A DNA stretch of 64,000 bases from Bacillota bacterium (lineage in GTDB: Bacteria; Bacillota; Clostridia; Saccharofermentanales; DTU023): contig JAFAAL010000012.1 of the NCBI GenBank assembly GCA_023426575.1, forward strand, positions 82,875 to 146,874, given 5' to 3'. The stretch's first letter is position 1, and every line of letters begins with the position of its first letter. A program made the position numbers and the translations under genes. This document shows positions 8,791-18,258 of this stretch, one piece after another. The notes under the pieces were generated by a model, which was not told where the DNA came from, made no database searches, and saw nothing but the letters and a program-made list of their open reading frames with translations.

Positions 8791-11418
8791 ATGCAATACC
8801 GAGCCAGAAATCCTCAGACAGATCAGCCGCCTAAACTGACTTTCTCCGTGCGCGAGATTGCGGCCTTTATGAGTTCGTCGGGTGATCTGACAAACTTCCC
8901 GACAGCCGCCGAAGCCGAAGCTGGACGAGAATTTGAGGTGGAGATGATCACAGATCTCCTCATCAAAAATACTGATCTTCAACTTTTAAGTGGCAGAGCC
9001 TCTCAGGAGATATTGGCGCAAGATCAGGGGCTAGCGATTCCCGCTCTACACAGAGAATTATCTTTGGAGGGGACCTTTTGCCAGCAAGATCTCGGGGAGC
9101 AGCTCGAGATACGCGGACGCGCAGATGCGCTCTTGACTAGGCCTGGACAGATTCGCATCATAGAATTTAAGTCCACTCATCTCTTCTCATCTCAGATTCC
9201 TCGAGATGGCATCCCAGAGCATCGGATGCAGCTCTGGCTCTACGGGCAATTACTGGCTGAGCGCCTGAAGCTTCCCGATGATGCAAATATAGAGCTCGAG
9301 CTCATCTACGGTTCAAGCTACGAGGAAGCTGAGACCCGCTCGATTCTATATCAAATGTCTTCGGGAGAGCTCAGACAGTGGTTCAGAGAGCTCTGGCAAG
9401 ACTTTGCCAGGGACTTTAGAATACTTAATCCCTATCGACCAGATCGCTTTCAGACGCTCGTCGACATGCACTTCCCCTATCCTGAAATGCGTCCTCAGCA
9501 GAAAACTTGCATGCGCACGGTCGCACGCTTTCTCCACAATTTTTCAACAGCGAAGTCAGAGCGAGACATTGCCCTCCTCCTCGAGGCCCCGACCGGGATG
9601 GGCAAGACGATCTCGACGCTCTACCCCGCCCTCTCTCTGGTCAAGACGGGAGCCCTCCACGGCATCTTCTATGCCACGGCGATGACGACAACGCGCCAAG
9701 AGGTCATCAAGGCTCTCGATGATCTACGCAAGGGCGGCCTTAGGGGTAAAAACGTCTTTATCCGCTCGCTCTGTCTAGAGAGCAAATATGCTCTCTGCCT
9801 CAATAAAACGATGCATTGCGATCTCAATCGCTGCCCCTACGCCAAACAGTTTTTTGCACGTTTGCGACCTGCTCTCATCGCTCTCGCAGCTGAAGACGCT
9901 ATCGACGGCACAAATCTACGAGCTGTCGGCGAGGCCTATCAAGTCTGCCCCCATGAGCTGGCGATGATTATGGCGCAGTACTGCCATGTCCTCATCGGGG
10001 ACTATAACCATGTCTTCAGCCCCAGCGCAAGGCTCTCTGACTTCTTGAGCGCAGAACGCCGAGTCGCTCTCCTGATCGATGAGGCTCACAATCTGCCTGA
10101 ACGGGCACGGGCCATCTATTCAGCGGAACTCAGCTTGAGGGATATCATCTCCTATCAGGCTTATCTCGAGACTGGCTGGCCAGCGCCCGAGCAAAGAGAA
10201 GCATTTGATCTTAGCTTTTTAAAGTCTCTCATGGAAAAACTGGCGCAGATACTTGAAGGGGAGCTCAATCAAGATCGGGCTCGTCAACTGAGCCTTGACA
10301 ATCCTTTGACCGACCAGGCGAGCGAGGAACTTTGCTTCGTCAGCCATGATAGTCTCACTTTGAGAACACGGCCTGAAAAACTTGAGATGCTCATTGAAAA
10401 AGCTTTGAGTCGCCTGAAGCTCCTCCTGCAAAATCTTAAAGAGATCACTTATTCTGACGTGCCGATGCAAATATTTTTCAAACTCAAGCAATTAAAGCGC
10501 ATCTTGAACGACTACTATAACGATGACTATGTCACCAGTTTTACGAAGGGTTTGAGTGATGAAGCTCACACCTTAAGTCTTAGCTGTCTCGGCATCCGTG
10601 AACAGCTCGCCGCCTGTTTTGCCGGACAGCATCCCGCCGTCTTTTTCTCTGCGACGCTCTCTCCCATGAGCTTTTATCGTCAGCTGCTATTTAAAGAGAG
10701 TGCCCGGATCCAGCAAGAATTCTTCGATAGTCCCTTCCCTCCCGAACAGAGGCGAATTCTCATCCACAGCGGCATCGACATGCGCTATGCAGCACGTGCT
10801 GAGAGTCTCAGCGAGGTCATCGATCTCCTTGAGCGCTTGGTCAATCTTCGAAGACAAAATATTCTCGTCTTTTGTCCCTCATGGCAATATCTGGAAGACT
10901 TGAAGAAAGCCATAGAGAAGACGGGGCCTCTTCACTATGATCTGCTCTTCCAAGAGCGCATAGGCGATGAGGAGCATAAAAGGAGCTTTGTCCAGGCATT
11001 TGGCAAACGGCGCACACGATCTCTCCTCGCCTTTGCCGTCCTAGGCTCAGTTTTTAACGAAGGGATAGATCTCCCAGGGCAGGCTCTGGAAACGGTCGTC
11101 ATTCTCTCCGTCGCTCACCCTCCCCTCTCTCTCGATAATCAATTGCTAGAGTTTTATTATGATCTGCACTTCTCTGGCGCAGGAAAATACTTTAGCTATG
11201 CCTGTCCAGCCTTCAATAGAATCCAGCAGGCCGTCGGACGCCTGATTCGCCGCGAGGAAGATCGAGGACTCGCCATTCTCGTGGACCAGCGTTGGCAAGA
11301 AGAGGGACAGCGTCAGCTGATTCCCGAAAACTGGCAAGAGAGCTATTGTCAGACAAGCTCAGAGATCATAGACGAAACGCGAGACTTCTTCCAAGATCAG
11401 GAACTGGGGTTGTCGTAG
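8791..11418 (+). CDS. ATP-dependent helicase of the XPD/DinG family with N-terminal PD-(D/E)XK nuclease domain
   Basis: A DNA repair or processing enzyme of about 875 residues. Residues ~105-155 carry GRADALL, IIEFKST and HRMQLWLYG, the acid, E-x-K and Q motifs of a Cas4/RecB-type nuclease. The helicase begins near 264 with Walker A EAPTGMGKT and has LLIDEAHNL near 430 and the motif VI segment QAVGRLIRR near 815. Cysteines at LC, HC, RCPY (~330-350) and VCPHE (~385) fit the iron-sulfur cluster of XPD-like helicases. ATG at 8791 is used because the frame upstream runs through tRNA-Leu; it lacks an SD. Its 3' end overlaps sdaAA by 22 bases on the opposite strand. The cellular substrate is unknown. 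Confidence 0.82.
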   Translation: MQYRARNPQTDQPPKLTFSVREIAAFMSSSGDLTNFPTAAEAEAGREFEVEMITDLLIKNTDLQLLSGRASQEILAQDQGLAIPALHRELSLEGTFCQQDLGEQLEIRGRADALLTRPGQIRIIEFKSTHLFSSQIPRDGIPEHRMQLWLYGQLLAERLKLPDDANIELELIYGSSYEEAETRSILYQMSSGELRQWFRELWQDFARDFRILNPYRPDRFQTLVDMHFPYPEMRPQQKTCMRTVARFLHNFSTAKSERDIALLLEAPTGMGKTISTLYPALSLVKTGALHGIFYATAMTTTRQEVIKALDDLRKGGLRGKNVFIRSLCLESKYALCLNKTMHCDLNRCPYAKQFFARLRPALIALAAEDAIDGTNLRAVGEAYQVCPHELAMIMAQYCHVLIGDYNHVFSPSARLSDFLSAERRVALLIDEAHNLPERARAIYSAELSLRDIISYQAYLETGWPAPEQREAFDLSFLKSLMEKLAQILEGELNQDRARQLSLDNPLTDQASEELCFVSHDSLTLRTRPEKLEMLIEKALSRLKLLLQNLKEITYSDVPMQIFFKLKQLKRILNDYYNDDYVTSFTKGLSDEAHTLSLSCLGIREQLAACFAGQHPAVFFSATLSPMSFYRQLLFKESARIQQEFFDSPFPPEQRRILIHSGIDMRYAARAESLSEVIDLLERLVNLRRQNILVFCPSWQYLEDLKKAIEKTGPLHYDLLFQERIGDEEHKRSFVQAFGKRRTRSLLAFAVLGSVFNEGIDLPGQALETVVILSVAHPPLSLDNQLLEFYYDLHFSGAGKYFSYACPAFNRIQQAVGRLIRREEDRGLAILVDQRWQEEGQRQLIPENWQESYCQTSSEIIDETRDFFQDQELGLS

Positions 11419-12275
11419 AGCTTTTTCTCGTAGCGCTTGGCGGTCGGTGTGGCAGCGAGGCCGCCGAGGGCCGTCTCGCGAAGTGTGACAGGCATCGCCT
11501 GACCCACCTTGCCCATGGCAATGATCACTTCATCGAGAGGAATTTTAGACTCAATACCAGCGAGGGCCAATTCACAGGCCGAGAGGGCATTGATGGCCCC
11601 CATGACATTTCTCTTGATACAGGGAATCTCGACGAGACCTGCAACTGGATCACAGGCGAGACCTAAGACATTTTTCAGAGCAATGGCCGCAGCATGGCCA
11701 GACATTGCAGGGCTCCCCCCTGCTGCCTCGACGAGGGCAAAGGCTGCCATGGCCGAGGCTGAGCCGACTTCGGCTTGACAGCCGCCTGCAGCACCCGACA
11801 AACTGGCTTGGTTCCCGATGATCTGACCGAGCTTTCCCGCGCTCAAGAGAAAGTGGTGGGCGTCGCGGCGAGACATTTTCAACTTGTCCATCGCTGCGAG
11901 TAAGACGGCTGCACACGTCCCCGCAGAGCCCGCTGTCGGCGTGGCGCAAATGACCCCCATGGCCGCGTTACACTCATTGATGGCAATGGCGGAGGCCATG
12001 GCCGTCAAGGTAAAGTCGGAGAGCAGTCCCCCCTTCTGGCGATAGCGGTCGAGCTTGAGAGCGTCTCCTCCGGAGAGGCCTGAGTGAGAGCTAATGCCCG
12101 CAAGTCCTCTCTGACACGAGTTTTCCATGACCTCGAGGCGACGTTCTAGGGCCTCATAGATCTCAGCCTCATTCATCTCCTCGAGTTCCAGTTCTCCTTC
12201 GAGGGCGATCTGCCAGAGTGCTTTACCTTCTCTTTCTGCAGCCATAAGCCACTCTTGCCAATTACTGACGTCCAT
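11397..12275 (-). CDS. sdaAA: L-serine ammonia-lyase, iron-sulfur dependent, alpha subunit
   Basis: With the beta subunit it converts L-serine to pyruvate and ammonia through a [4Fe-4S] cluster. Landmarks are CATPTAGSAGTCAAV and LACDPVAGLVEIPCIKRN, which carry conserved cysteines. ATG at 12275 (MDVSNWQEW) follows AAGGAGG and gives 292 residues, the family length; a longer in-frame start overlaps sdaAB without SD support. It is the last gene of the long operon that begins near 21.46 kb. It is convergent with, and overlaps by 22 bases, the helicase gene. Confidence 0.93.
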   Translation of the reverse strand: MDVSNWQEWLMAAEREGKALWQIALEGELELEEMNEAEIYEALERRLEVMENSCQRGLAGISSHSGLSGGDALKLDRYRQKGGLLSDFTLTAMASAIAINECNAAMGVICATPTAGSAGTCAAVLLAAMDKLKMSRRDAHHFLLSAGKLGQIIGNQASLSGAAGGCQAEVGSASAMAAFALVEAAGGSPAMSGHAAAIALKNVLGLACDPVAGLVEIPCIKRNVMGAINALSACELALAGIESKIPLDEVIIAMGKVGQAMPVTLRETALGGLAATPTAKRYEKKLYDNPSS

Positions 12276-12285
12276 CTGGGCCTCC

Positions 12286-12948
12286 TTATGGTCTGATGTA
12301 AATGACCTTTTCCATGCCTGGCATCTCACTAAAGTGCGAGATGAGTTCACTGTCGATCAACTGGTCACACTCCAAGCTCAAGAGCGCTGTATCTCCCCTG
12401 TGCTTGCGGGATAATTCCATGTGGGAAATGTTGAGATTGCCCTGAGCCAGTTGAGAACTGACTTCTGCGACGACACCTGCTCGATCGTGGTGGAAAAGCA
12501 GTAGAGTCCTCTTATCCCCAGAGACATTGACTTGGAAGCCGTTGATCTCGCGAATGGCCACGCTGCCCCCGCCAATAGATGCACCGACAAGCTCGACAGA
12601 ATCAGCTGTTCCACTGAGGCGTATCCTCGCCGTATTGGGCTCGACGACCTCCTCGTCGTCGGGTCGAATGATCAGTTCAACACCTTGCTTTTCTGCTTCG
12701 AGGAAGGCATCTGGAATGCGCTCATCAAAGGTTGAGAAGCCGAGGATGCCTGCCACGACAGCCAAATCTGTCCCGTGGCCACGATAAGTGTGGGCAAAAG
12801 AGCCATAGAAGATGATCTCCGCGCGTTCTGGCGTCCCTCCATAGAGAGAGCGAGCGACTTGACCAATGCGGACAGCACCGGCTGTATGACTGGATGAAGG
12901 ACCCACCATGATGGGGCCAATGATGTCAAAAATAGAGCTATAACTCAT
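12286..12948 (-). CDS. sdaAB: L-serine ammonia-lyase, iron-sulfur dependent, beta subunit
   Basis: Partner of the alpha subunit encoded 10 bases downstream. The N-terminal GPSSSHTAGAVRIGQ motif is the family signature, and the last ~75 residues form an ACT domain (LLLFHHDRAGVVAEVSSQLA), which usually binds an amino-acid effector. 220 residues, normal. ATG at 12948 overlaps the recO stop in an ATGA arrangement, suggesting translational coupling to a DNA-repair gene with no metabolic relation. Confidence 0.93.
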   Translation of the reverse strand: MSYSSIFDIIGPIMVGPSSSHTAGAVRIGQVARSLYGGTPERAEIIFYGSFAHTYRGHGTDLAVVAGILGFSTFDERIPDAFLEAEKQGVELIIRPDDEEVVEPNTARIRLSGTADSVELVGASIGGGSVAIREINGFQVNVSGDKRTLLLFHHDRAGVVAEVSSQLAQGNLNISHMELSRKHRGDTALLSLECDQLIDSELISHFSEMPGMEKVIYIRP

Positions 12949-13742
12949 TCTTCTCCCTCCGGGCTCTCTTGGAGATGAGCCCGACTCATCAACTCGAAGC
13001 GTCTCAGGCTCTCGAGCTGTTCACGAACGCTGTATCTCTTATCGAGAAGCTCTTGACAGAGTTTCTCAAGAAAAACTGTCAGCATTTTAATCGTCTCCTG
13101 ACGAAAGTTCAATCGGAAAATATCAGAGAGGGCAGCCTGGCAGATCGTCTGTATCAGCCTCATCTCCTCTCGGCTGAGTTCCATCGTCTGGCGTAGATGG
13201 GGCGTTTCCAATCTGTGATTTGGACAGATGAGGCCCTGCCTTTGAAAATCAAAATTTCCCCCCCCTTCGAGGGCTGCGTGACAGAGCAAGCAATCTTCGA
13301 GCCAAGGGGCGAAGCCAAGTTCTGCGAGAAACCTCAGAGCTGCAGTGACAAATTGCTTTTCTGGCTCTCCCTGCTCCGAGAGGGCATAAAAGGCATAGGC
13401 CAGAAGTTCATAGAGCGCAGTGTCCTGGAGTCCCTCACGAACCTGGTCTAGATACATCGTCGCCAATTCGGCGGCAGCCACCTGCCGCTCAAGATCCTGA
13501 CTGATGCCTGGAAAGTCGTAGACAATTTGGCCTCCCGTCAGATAGCCCCGCCCCCCTGAGAGGCGATACTCTAGATCGGCGAGGATGTAGACTTGGTTGA
13601 ATGCGCTGAGCTGACCCTTCCTGCTCAGGCGAGAGCCGAGAGTTAGGCGGCCAGACTCTCGACTATAGACGTCGATCAGGCAGGCCTGCTCACCATAGCG
13701 CACCCGCCTCAAAACAAAAGCGCGGCACTGCTGCTGGGACAT
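12945..13742 (-). CDS. recO: DNA repair protein RecO
   Basis: Loads RecA with RecF/RecR in gap repair. The N-terminal OB fold begins with RAFVLRRVRYGEQACLIDVYSRE. A zinc-binding cysteine set lies near residues 150-180 (CLLC and CPNH), and the rest is helical. 265 residues, normal. Its ATG shares one base with the era stop (TGATG). The era-recO order is conserved in Bacillota. Confidence 0.92.
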   Translation of the reverse strand: MSQQQCRAFVLRRVRYGEQACLIDVYSRESGRLTLGSRLSRKGQLSAFNQVYILADLEYRLSGGRGYLTGGQIVYDFPGISQDLERQVAAAELATMYLDQVREGLQDTALYELLAYAFYALSEQGEPEKQFVTAALRFLAELGFAPWLEDCLLCHAALEGGGNFDFQRQGLICPNHRLETPHLRQTMELSREEMRLIQTICQAALSDIFRLNFRQETIKMLTVFLEKLCQELLDKRYSVREQLESLRRFELMSRAHLQESPEGEE

Positions 13743-14647
13743 CAGTTGAGATCTTTCGCATCATAGCCAAATTGAACGAGGTCGAGATCGGAATCTCGCC
13801 AGGCCTTCTTGGCTCGCACTTCGATGAAGAGCTCGACGGCTTGCTCGAGAAGTCTCGTCAATCTCTCCCGAGAACGCACGCCAATCTGCTTGATCTTCTG
13901 GCCGCCCGCACCGAGAATCATCCCCCGATGACGCTCCTCCTCGCAGTAGATCGTCGCCTCAATATGGAGCCCATCTGCGCTCTCCTTAAAAGTCTCAATC
14001 ACTACGGCAGTACCATAGGGCAGTTCTTCTTGCAGTTCAAACAAGAGAGCCTCGCGGATGGCTTCACGGGCGAGCACGCGCTCTGACTGATCTGTCCAGT
14101 CTGCCTCAGTAAAGAGAGGCTCGCGCCCTGGCAAGAGCTCGTAAATTTCATTGAGGACGATCTCGACGCCCTCCCCTGTCCTGGCTGCCATTGGGATGAT
14201 TGCAGCAAAGTCATAGGCCTGACGGTAGAGATCGATAAGGGGCAGGACTTGGCTTTTTGGGGAGCGGTCAATCTTATTGATGAGGAGCAGGCAAGGCTTG
14301 TTCTCAGCACGAAGGCGACGGAGGAGCTCGAGCTCCGTCTTTCTGAGCTCTGCACGCCAACTGGCCTCGATGATCAAAAGACAGAGGTCGGCCATGCCAA
14401 TGGCAACAGATGCCGACTTCATCATATAGCGATCGAGGAGATTTCTAGGCTGGTGAATGCCAGGGGTATCGAGGAAGGCGATTTGCATCCGCTCATTTTG
14501 ATAGACACCGCGTATCATGTTTCGTGTAGTCTGAGCCTTGGGAGTTGTGATAGCCAAGTCAAAGTCTAGAATGTGGTTCATCAAGGTCGATTTGCCGACA
14601 TTAGGCCGTCCGATGATGGCGACGAAACCCGAGCGAAATTCTCTCAT
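13742..14647 (-). CDS. era: GTPase Era
   Basis: Ribosome-assembly GTPase that binds the 3' end of 16S rRNA. G1 is GRPNVGKST near residues 13-21, G3 DTPGIH near 60 and G4 NKID near 125; a C-terminal KH domain includes RGMILGAGGQKIKQIGVRSR. 301 residues, normal. The start overlaps the ybeY stop as ATGA. Confidence 0.96.
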   Translation of the reverse strand: MREFRSGFVAIIGRPNVGKSTLMNHILDFDLAITTPKAQTTRNMIRGVYQNERMQIAFLDTPGIHQPRNLLDRYMMKSASVAIGMADLCLLIIEASWRAELRKTELELLRRLRAENKPCLLLINKIDRSPKSQVLPLIDLYRQAYDFAAIIPMAARTGEGVEIVLNEIYELLPGREPLFTEADWTDQSERVLAREAIREALLFELQEELPYGTAVVIETFKESADGLHIEATIYCEEERHRGMILGAGGQKIKQIGVRSRERLTRLLEQAVELFIEVRAKKAWRDSDLDLVQFGYDAKDLN

Positions 14648-15177
14648 GAGTTCTCTCCTCTCTCGAGCTTTAAGCGGGCCATCACTGCCCGCTGGATCTC
14701 CCGCATGACCGTCTCCTCTGACGCACTCTGGTGATCATAGCCCAAGAGGTGCAATAAGCCGTGGACAAAGAGAAAGCAGATCTCTCGGGACATGGAATGT
14801 CCATAGGCTTCAGCCTGGCGCGCGGCACGGGGAATCGAGATGACGATGGCCCCGAGGGGGAGTATTGGAAAGTCACTATCGAGTTCTGTGAGATGGAAGT
14901 CACAAAGCTCTTCTTCTAGCTCCCCCTCCAGCATCTTGAGCAGTGGGAACGAGAGGACATCCGTCGACTCATCGATATTTCGCTCTCTCCGGTTAATGTC
15001 CTGCATCATGGCGTCGTCAAGCAAAGTGAGTTCCACTTCAGCAATGATTTCCTCTCTTTGGAGGACTGCGGCAAATGCCTGAACCTGCGCCAGAGTTTGA
15101 ACAGCAGCACGAGAAAGGAGATCTCTGTTCTCTTCTGAGATCAATTCGTCACCAGAGATCAGGACACGAATCGCCAT
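14644..15177 (-). CDS. ybeY: Endoribonuclease YbeY (rRNA maturation factor)
   Basis: Zinc-dependent RNase for 16S 3'-end maturation and ribosome quality control. The HGLLHLLGYDH motif (three metal ligands) is near residue 140. 177 residues, slightly above the usual 150-165. SD GAGGAG lies in the last codons of the 7TM-HD gene. The gene order PhoH, 7TM-HD, YbeY, Era, RecO is standard for the phylum, here without the diacylglycerol kinase gene often found between ybeY and era. Confidence 0.94.
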   Translation of the reverse strand: MAIRVLISGDELISEENRDLLSRAAVQTLAQVQAFAAVLQREEIIAEVELTLLDDAMMQDINRRERNIDESTDVLSFPLLKMLEGELEEELCDFHLTELDSDFPILPLGAIVISIPRAARQAEAYGHSMSREICFLFVHGLLHLLGYDHQSASEETVMREIQRAVMARLKLERGENS

Positions 15178-17289
15178 CTACTTCTCCTCCGCTGCGCTGG
15201 GATATTTGACGCGCTCATGGAAATGGCCGTTATAGACCTGGAGAAATGATTCGAGAATCTCCTCCATCTCAGCAAAGGAGAGGCCAGATTTGACAAACTG
15301 GTTCTGGTCGACCTTGATTCTAAAAATTTCACGCATCAAGTTCTCGGCATCCTCGAGATTGTCGACGCCAGCACTCTTCATTGCAGCTTCCGTCGAGTCA
15401 GCGAGCATGACGACCGCAGACTCCCTTGACGACGGCAAGGGCGTCTTGTAGCACCAGTCCTCACGTTTCGGTTCTGGCAGACCCTGCTCCAGAGCCTCTT
15501 CTTTGGCCTTGTGGAAAAAGTATTGCAGAAGTGTCGTCCCATGGTGCTCTAACATGATATTGAGCACAGGAATCGGCAAGCGATATTTTCGTGACATCTC
15601 AATCCCAGCCTGCGGGTGTCGGGTGATGATCTCATAGCTTTCGCGTGCGGAGATCTGGTCATGCGGATTGAGATTGACCTGATTCTCAGTGAAATAAAGT
15701 GGGTTTTCCAGCTTTCCAACGTCGTGATAATAAGCTGCTACGCGACAGAGGAGGGCATTGGCCCCGATGGCCTCGGCACCCGCGTCTGCTAAGTTGGCAA
15801 CCATCATCGAGTGTTGAGAAGTTCCAGGCGCCTCAAGGAAGAGCCGTTTTAAGAGGGGGTGCCCTGGCTGCGAGAGATCAATGAGGCGCAGTGGTGAAAC
15901 AGCGTTGAAGAGATATTCAAAAAGGGGCATCAGACCAATCGCCGCAACGACCGAGACCAGTGCGGAGATCGTCGTCACCGCCAGGGAGAGGTAGATTGTC
16001 TGCAAACTCTCCCGATTGAGGAGGGAGAAGCCAATCGTGCTAAAGATATTGGTCAAGACCGTGCCGAGAATCAACTTGGCAAAGCTGTCCTGCCTTGTGA
16101 CCCCACGCGTCAGTGCTGCAGCCACGATCAGTCCGCAGGCCGCAATGACAAAAAACTTGGCATTAAAAGCCGTCAGCGGCAAGACCAGTAAGAGGACAGC
16201 CGAACTCATGACGAGAGAGAGCTCGAAGCCAAAATAGGCTGCCAAGACAACGCTGCTAAAATAGATAGGCGGAGCGAGGTTATAAAATTTGCCGATATAG
16301 GCCGAGGTCAGAAACGGCAGATAGAGGGCGAGGAAGAGGACGAGGTACATCCTTGGCGAAGTTCCCGCGAGGCCGCGTCTCGCCAAGAGATAGAAGAGTG
16401 AAATCAGGACGATGGTAAAGACATAAATAGCCTCTCCCGCAAACTGACGCCAGTCAATGGCACCCTGCGAGGTCAAGTTCAATTCTTCGAGAAGCCTCAG
16501 CTTATCTGGTGTGACGATATCGCCTTGAGAGATGATACGCGTCCCCCGATTGATGAGGATGGGGTTGGCCATGACGGCCTCATAGGCATCCTGCTTCGCA
16601 TTTTCTGTCGCATCATGATTGAATTTGACATTGGGTTCCAAAAATAAGCGCAAGAGCGCCTGAATCTCGTCAATGTCATCACGGTAAAAAGACTCTTTTT
16701 CGTCTAGGAGGCCGATTTGCTTATTGATGGCCTCTTGCAACTTCCTGGCATCGAGCGACTCTTGCATGATGACCTGCGCCGAGTCGAGGAGATTGTTGCT
16801 GAAGGCGCGGAAATGATCGTCGTCCTGGCCTAAAATCCGCTGCACCCGCGCCGTCTCAAAAGGCAGATCAAAATATTGCGACAGCGTGGAAATCAGTTCT
16901 GCCGTCGCCCGATTGAGGTCAGAGGGGCTGAGCTTGGACTTCTTCTCCTTAGGCTCCGATTTATAGATCTCTTGCCGCTTCTCATTGACGATATCGATAA
17001 AACTCTTGACCCGATTGATCGCGGCGCTCGAGATACTCTCTGAGACATAGACCTTGTTTGCGACTTGAGCCCGCGCCTCTTGAGCCCGCTTTTCAGTGGC
17101 CTCGGCATCAATCACCGATCGCGGTGCCTCAATGTCATAGGGCGAGACATCGTTGAGCTTTAAATCATAGCTGCGCGGCAGAGAACCGTAGTGCAAGGGC
17201 AGCAAGAAGAGTAGCCAGACGACGACGAAGCCGAGTACAATCTTCAAAACTTGCTCTTTGTGATAGCGTGGTAGCAACTCGCGGTTCAT
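15178..17289 (-). CDS. pgpH: 7TM-HD phosphodiesterase, PgpH-like (cyclic di-AMP hydrolase family)
   Basis: A membrane protein of 703 residues: one N-terminal TM (~18-36), a large outside domain to ~285, about seven TM segments (~290-460), and a cytoplasmic HD domain with YYHDVGKLENPLYF near 518 and ISARESYEIITRHPQAG downstream. Characterised PgpH members hydrolyse c-di-AMP. The gene name is by family and position; activity is inferred. Its start shares one base with the phoH stop. Confidence 0.9.
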   Translation of the reverse strand: MNRELLPRYHKEQVLKIVLGFVVVWLLFLLPLHYGSLPRSYDLKLNDVSPYDIEAPRSVIDAEATEKRAQEARAQVANKVYVSESISSAAINRVKSFIDIVNEKRQEIYKSEPKEKKSKLSPSDLNRATAELISTLSQYFDLPFETARVQRILGQDDDHFRAFSNNLLDSAQVIMQESLDARKLQEAINKQIGLLDEKESFYRDDIDEIQALLRLFLEPNVKFNHDATENAKQDAYEAVMANPILINRGTRIISQGDIVTPDKLRLLEELNLTSQGAIDWRQFAGEAIYVFTIVLISLFYLLARRGLAGTSPRMYLVLFLALYLPFLTSAYIGKFYNLAPPIYFSSVVLAAYFGFELSLVMSSAVLLLVLPLTAFNAKFFVIAACGLIVAAALTRGVTRQDSFAKLILGTVLTNIFSTIGFSLLNRESLQTIYLSLAVTTISALVSVVAAIGLMPLFEYLFNAVSPLRLIDLSQPGHPLLKRLFLEAPGTSQHSMMVANLADAGAEAIGANALLCRVAAYYHDVGKLENPLYFTENQVNLNPHDQISARESYEIITRHPQAGIEMSRKYRLPIPVLNIMLEHHGTTLLQYFFHKAKEEALEQGLPEPKREDWCYKTPLPSSRESAVVMLADSTEAAMKSAGVDNLEDAENLMREIFRIKVDQNQFVKSGLSFAEMEEILESFLQVYNGHFHERVKYPSAAEEK

Positions 17290-18242
17290 CAGCCCTTCAC
17301 CCTCTTTTCGTAGCGTTCATAAGCGACAATTATCTCCTGGACAAGTGGATTTCTGACCACATCTTCCGCCGTCAAATTGACAAAAGCCACCCCAGGGATA
17401 TGTTCCAAAATGCGTCGGCTCTCCCTGAGACCAGATCTCTTATCGCGCGGCAGATCCACTTGGGTCGCGTCGCCCGTAACGATAACCTTGGAGTGAAAAC
17501 CCATGCGAGTTAGAAACATCTTCATCTGCTCTGGTGTCGTGTTCTGGGCCTCGTCGAGAATGATATAGGCATCGTCGAGGGTGCGTCCGCGCATATAGGC
17601 CAGTGGCGAGATCTCAATGGTGCCCCGCTCTTGCAGTCGGAAATACTGCTCAGGACCTAAAAAATCGCGCAGCGAATCGTGTAGCGGGCGCATATAGGGA
17701 TCGAGTTTCGCCTGGAGATCACCCGGCAAGAATCCGAGCTTCTCTCCGGCCTCAACAGCAGGTCTCGTCAAAATGATGCGACTGATCTCCTGAGCCTTGA
17801 GAGCCTTGACGGCCATGGCAACCGCAAGATAGGTCTTGCCAGTTCCAGCGGGCCCGATGGCAAAGGTGATCTCATGCTTTTGCATGGCATCGAGATAACG
17901 CTTCTGCCCCTTCGTCTTCGAATAGACGGGACGCCCCTTGGCTGTCACCGCGACAAAGTCAGGTTGAAAACCGGCCTCTTCCCCACTCGAGGCGAGCTTT
18001 AGGAGGTATTGGAGACGCTGGATGTCGACCTCTTCTCCTCGGTGAGCTGCCTCGCGCAATTGGTTATAAATGGCCTGAGCCTGTTCCACGCCGAGCTCAT
18101 CACCCGTAAGCAAGAGTCCTCTGTCCGTGATCTCTGTGCGCGTTTTAAATTTTGAGTCGATAAGACGCGCCTGCTCACTCATCGAGCCGATGAGAAAGAG
18201 GGCCTCTTGAGGGCTGTCTAAAATAATCTCTCTACTAATCAT
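17289..18242 (-). CDS. phoH: PhoH-family ATPase
   Basis: Cytosolic P-loop ATPase, likely RNA-associated, with Walker A GPAGTGKTYLAVAMA near residue 130 and a DDAYIILDEAQN Walker B near 225. ATG at 18242 gives 317 residues; the upstream in-frame extension overlaps the end of the pseudouridine synthase gene and has no SD. The chosen ATG also lacks an SD but has TGCTATAAT ending seven bases upstream, which suggests an internal promoter making a leaderless mRNA. Function in this organism is not known. Confidence 0.9.
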   Translation of the reverse strand: MISREIILDSPQEALFLIGSMSEQARLIDSKFKTRTEITDRGLLLTGDELGVEQAQAIYNQLREAAHRGEEVDIQRLQYLLKLASSGEEAGFQPDFVAVTAKGRPVYSKTKGQKRYLDAMQKHEITFAIGPAGTGKTYLAVAMAVKALKAQEISRIILTRPAVEAGEKLGFLPGDLQAKLDPYMRPLHDSLRDFLGPEQYFRLQERGTIEISPLAYMRGRTLDDAYIILDEAQNTTPEQMKMFLTRMGFHSKVIVTGDATQVDLPRDKRSGLRESRRILEHIPGVAFVNLTAEDVVRNPLVQEIIVAYERYEKRVKG

Positions 18243-18249
18243 TAGCGCT

Positions 18250-18255
18250 ATTATA
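18250..18255 (-). promoter_or_regulatory. Candidate extended -10 box upstream of phoH
   Basis: Minus strand TGC-TATAAT, with TATAAT ending seven bases before ATG 18242 and no SD between. No clear -35 is seen, but the TG motif can compensate for that. It lies in the 16-base gap after the preceding gene. Confidence 0.4.
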
Positions 18256-18258
18256 GCA

